DNA of 64,000 nt from Brevundimonas lenta (GTDB lineage: Bacteria > Pseudomonadota > Alphaproteobacteria > Caulobacterales > Caulobacteraceae), in contig NZ_JACIDM010000001.1 in assembly GCF_014196335.1 (NCBI RefSeq), positions 744,001 through 808,000 of the forward strand, in the 5' to 3' direction. Every line of letters begins with the position of its first letter. Within the stretch, counting starts at the first letter, position 1. Shown here in pieces: positions 61,748 to 64,000 of the stretch. The notes beneath the pieces were generated by a model. It saw only the letters and a program-made list of their open reading frames with translations, was not told where the DNA came from and searched no databases. A program made the translations under genes and the position numbers.

Positions 61748-63031
61748 ATGGCGCAGTTCAGGGAAAACCCTGACGGTATGCACGTCCTGGTGGTCGTCGC
61801 GGCGGCCGGACAGGCCGTGGCCTACGCCCTGTCGGTGATGCTGGCGCGGAGTCTCGGGGCGGCGGGGTTCGAGGCCTATGTGGTGGCGTCGGCGGCCTTC
61901 ATCGTCATGGCGTCGTTCGCGCCGCTCGGTTCCGACAAACACGTGCTCAGCCGGTTGCCCGGATTGTTGCAGCGCGGCGACTGGAGTCAGGCGTCGGGGC
62001 TGCTGCGGTTCGGCGCGCGACGGACGCTGGCGACGGCCCTGGTCACCGGTGCGGTGGTCGGGGGACTGAGCTGGTCGATGCGCGATCCGGGCGACGCGGT
62101 GTGGCCGGCGATGGTCGTGACCTGTCTGTCGCTGCCGGCGGGCGCCCTGGCCCACTACGGCGTCGAGGCGTTGAGCGCGGCCGGGCGTCCGCTGCGGGCG
62201 CTGGCGTTGTTCAAGCTGCTGACTCCGGTTCTGGCGCTGGTGCTGGCGGGGATGCTGATGCTGAGGTCGGTTCCGCTGACTGGCGCGGCCGCGGTGGGGT
62301 GCTGGGGCGTGGCGTGGGTCGTGACCCTGGGCGCCATGATCGCAGCCCTGCGACGGGCGGCGCCGCAAGCGCTGTCCGCGCCCGCCGACGTCGGGGAGGC
62401 CGCCGTCTGGCGCGTCGAGAGCCGGCCGTTCTTCGTCTATCGCGTGTCGCTGGCGATTCTGGCCCAGGCCGGGGTGATCGGGCTGGAGCTGATGCAGGCG
62501 TCGGCGGCGGCGATCGGCGCTTATGCCGCGGCGAGCGCGACGGTGGGCGTGGCGGCGGTGCTGGCGACCTCCACCAACCGGGCCTACGGCCGCAAGCTGT
62601 CGCTGCTGATGGAGCAGGGGGATTTCGAGGCCGTGATGACGGCCCGGCGTGAGCGGCTGCGCCGGCTGGGGCCGGCGGTGATCGTGTTCCTGCTGGCGAT
62701 CTTCGTGTTTTCGCGTCCGCTGCTGGCGATGTTCCGGCCCGAGTTCGCGGCGGAGGGCGTCGCGGCGCTGAGGATCCTGGCGGTCGCGACCGGGGTGACG
62801 GTGCTGTTCTCGCTGGCGCCGACCTGGCTGAAGATCCGGCAGCGGCGCGGGGTCATCTATGCCGCCGTGGCTGTGGCGGCGGCGGTGCAGGTGGTCCTGC
62901 TGATCGTGCTGATCCCGCCGTTCGGGGCGACCGGCGCGGCGCTGGCCTACGCCCTGTGCGTGGGCGGGATGTACGGCGTCCTGGCCGTGGTGGCTCACCG
63001 TGAGGCGATGCGCCTGGGCGGCGTCCGATGA
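61748..63031 (+). CDS. Wzx/MATE-like polysaccharide flippase
   Basis: 427 residues from ATG 61748 (AGGG eight bases upstream). About 12 hydrophobic helices are seen, opening with HVLVVVAAAGQAVAYALSVM and including FIVMASFAPLGSDKHVLSRL and the late GVIYAAVAVAAAVQVVLLIV. The pattern, with charged residues between helices and a GFEAY motif early, fits oligosaccharide flippases of the Wzx/PST group, which translocate lipid-linked sugars across the inner membrane. No glycosyltransferases lie nearby in the window. A 12-bp hairpin follows the stop. Confidence 0.82.
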   Translation: MAQFRENPDGMHVLVVVAAAGQAVAYALSVMLARSLGAAGFEAYVVASAAFIVMASFAPLGSDKHVLSRLPGLLQRGDWSQASGLLRFGARRTLATALVTGAVVGGLSWSMRDPGDAVWPAMVVTCLSLPAGALAHYGVEALSAAGRPLRALALFKLLTPVLALVLAGMLMLRSVPLTGAAAVGCWGVAWVVTLGAMIAALRRAAPQALSAPADVGEAAVWRVESRPFFVYRVSLAILAQAGVIGLELMQASAAAIGAYAAASATVGVAAVLATSTNRAYGRKLSLLMEQGDFEAVMTARRERLRRLGPAVIVFLLAIFVFSRPLLAMFRPEFAAEGVAALRILAVATGVTVLFSLAPTWLKIRQRRGVIYAAVAVAAAVQVVLLIVLIPPFGATGAALAYALCVGGMYGVLAVVAHREAMRLGGVR

Positions 63032-63037
63032 TTGAGC

Positions 63038-63069
63038 CGGGGGAGGACGCAGGAGGACGTCCTCCCCCG
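63038..63069. terminator. Bidirectional hairpin between flippase and repeat-protein genes
   Basis: CGGGGGAGGACG (63038-63049) and CGTCCTCCCCCG (63058-63069) are a perfect 12-bp stem around an eight-base loop, between two convergent stop codons. It lacks a clear T-tract on either side but is the only structure available to end both transcripts. Confidence 0.6.
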
Positions 63070-63077
63070 ACCCTGCC

Positions 63078-64000
63078 TCAGACCGAAGGCGACCAGGGGT
63101 TCCAGCCCAGGCCGGGACCGGTCTGGGCGGTCGAGTAGAGGGTCTGGTTGCCGTCCAGCGCCCAGATGCGGCACGTGCCGTCGTTCTGCTGGCACACGGC
63201 GACCGAGCCGATGTGGGACGGCGATGCGCCGTTCCACACGCCGGACCACGACGACCACGGACCGCCCGGCGACTCCTGGAAGCTGCAACGCAACTGACCG
63301 CTGGTGTCGACGCCCCAGAGCGCGACGCTGCGGCTGCCGCCCTGCTGCGAGGCGGCGACCGTCTGCAGCGGCGGGGCGTTGTTCCAGCCGGCGGCGGACC
63401 AGCCGGACCAGCCGCCGCCCGGCGAGGTCTGGGCGTTCGAATAGACGGCGTTGTGCAGATCCACGACCCAGATGCGGACCGTGCCGTCGTTCTGTTGCGC
63501 CGCGGTCACCGAGATCAGGCCCGCGGGCGAGGCGTCGTTCCAGACGCCCGACCAGCCGGACCAGGGCCCGCCCGGCGTCTCCTGGAAGGTCGAGCGGAGC
63601 TGGCCGTCCATGTCGATGCCCCAGAGCTGGGCCCCGCGGGAGCCGCCCTGCTGGGAGGCTGCGATGGAGCGCAGCGTCGGGGCGCCGTTCCAGCCGGCAG
63701 GAGACCAGCCGGACCAGCCGCCGCCCGGCGAGGTCTGGGCGTTGGAGTACAGGGCGTTGTTCGCATCCAGCAGCCACAGGCGGACCGTGCCGTCGTTCTG
63801 CTGGGCCGCGGCGAGCGAGATGGCGTTGGAGGGCGAGGCGCCGTTCCAGACGCCGGACCAGGGCGACCAGGCGCCGCCGGGAGTCTCCTGGAAGGTCGAA
63901 CGCAGCTGGCCCGACGGATCCACGCCCCACAGCTGGGCGCCGCGCGAGCCGCCCTGCTGCGACGCCGCGATCATGGTCAGGGGCGGGGCGCCGTTCCACG
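63078..64000 (-). CDS. Tandem-repeat beta-propeller (tectonin/PLL-like) protein, 5' end beyond window
   Basis: The frame is open to the right edge; at least 306 residues are visible, ending in GLGWNPWSPSV. It consists of a double repeat of about 102 residues present three times: IAASQQGGSRGAQLWGVD..GQLRSTFQETPGG.WSxWSGVWNGASP, then QQNDGTVRLWxLDxxNALYSNAQTSPGGGWSGWS. Each half looks like one propeller blade with regularly spaced Trp, as in tectonin and Photorhabdus-type lectins. The repeats are almost identical at protein level. The likely role is binding to sugars or a surface, and the N-terminus (secretion signal) is not visible. It converges with the flippase gene. Confidence 0.75.
   Translation of the reverse strand, partial: WNGAPPLTMIAASQQGGSRGAQLWGVDPSGQLRSTFQETPGGAWSPWSGVWNGASPSNAISLAAAQQNDGTVRLWLLDANNALYSNAQTSPGGGWSGWSPAGWNGAPTLRSIAASQQGGSRGAQLWGIDMDGQLRSTFQETPGGPWSGWSGVWNDASPAGLISVTAAQQNDGTVRIWVVDLHNAVYSNAQTSPGGGWSGWSAAGWNNAPPLQTVAASQQGGSRSVALWGVDTSGQLRCSFQESPGGPWSSWSGVWNGASPSHIGSVAVCQQNDGTCRIWALDGNQTLYSTAQTGPGLGWNPWSPSV

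Overview
The window is high-GC, gene-dense chromosomal DNA that looks like an alphaproteobacterium of the Caulobacterales, most likely Brevundimonas or a close relative. The evidence is the arrangement and wording of core genes (rplU-rpmA, lptC-lptA-lptB / rpoN-hpf-ptsN, aroA-cmk-rpsA-ihfB), the alphaproteobacterial LexA box GAAC-N7-GAAC in front of an imuA-imuB-dnaE2 cassette, a DUF1150/Hsp20 pair, and several TonB/Tat/lipoprotein genes typical of that order. The genus is inferred, not proven. No phage, transposase, integrase or CRISPR array was seen.

Layout. 1-4.6 kb: two minus-strand FG-GAP proteins, one cut by the left edge and one a 1256-residue fusion of a seven-blade FG-GAP propeller with RTX calcium-binding repeats. 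4.7-6.4 kb: rplU and rpmA with a promoter, an attenuator-like leader hairpin and a terminator, then a GNAT gene. 6.5-16.3 kb: small envelope proteins, threonine ammonia-lyase, an FKBP lipoprotein, DUF4279, queG, a secreted unknown, a GST, a cation-efflux protein, a degenerate citrate-synthase homologue with an HTH domain, and uppP. 16.3-24.5 kb: NDUFA9-like gene, tRNA-Leu, an RNase D-like exonuclease, lptC-lptA-lptB, an inserted M20 peptidase, then rpoN-hpf-ptsN. 24.6-31.9 kb: DUF1150 and Hsp20 behind a sigma-32-type promoter, DoxX, tRNA-Ala, a zinc-ribbon acidic protein, aroA, a small membrane gene, cmk, rpsA, ihfB, mscL.

32-37.5 kb is the SOS mutasome imuA-imuB-dnaE2, with overlapping reading frames under a LexA box. 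37.5-46.7 kb carries hpd, a serine hydrolase, an M1 aminopeptidase lipoprotein, an MFS exporter, an ArsC-like reductase and a patatin-like lipoprotein. A gene-free stretch (40.2-41.1 kb) and the 43.2-43.4 kb gap hold structured intergenic repeats: two copies of one family with compensatory changes in their stems, and one copy of another with 20-bp terminal inverted repeats. 46.8-49.7 kb is a hybrid histidine kinase coupled to a response regulator.

49.8-61.6 kb reads as one accessory catabolic island: type-B carboxylesterase and MFS transporter (coupled), a TetR regulator, an acyl-CoA synthetase, a TonB receptor, an SDR acyl-CoA dehydrogenase, an OprB-like porin and a family III CoA-transferase with a twin-arginine signal. 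A 12/12-bp inverted repeat in the TonB/SDR divergent promoter is the likely operator. The inferred job is uptake, ester cleavage, CoA activation and beta-oxidation of an unidentified ester or carboxylic acid. The window ends with a Wzx-like flippase and the 3' part of a tandem-repeat beta-propeller protein.
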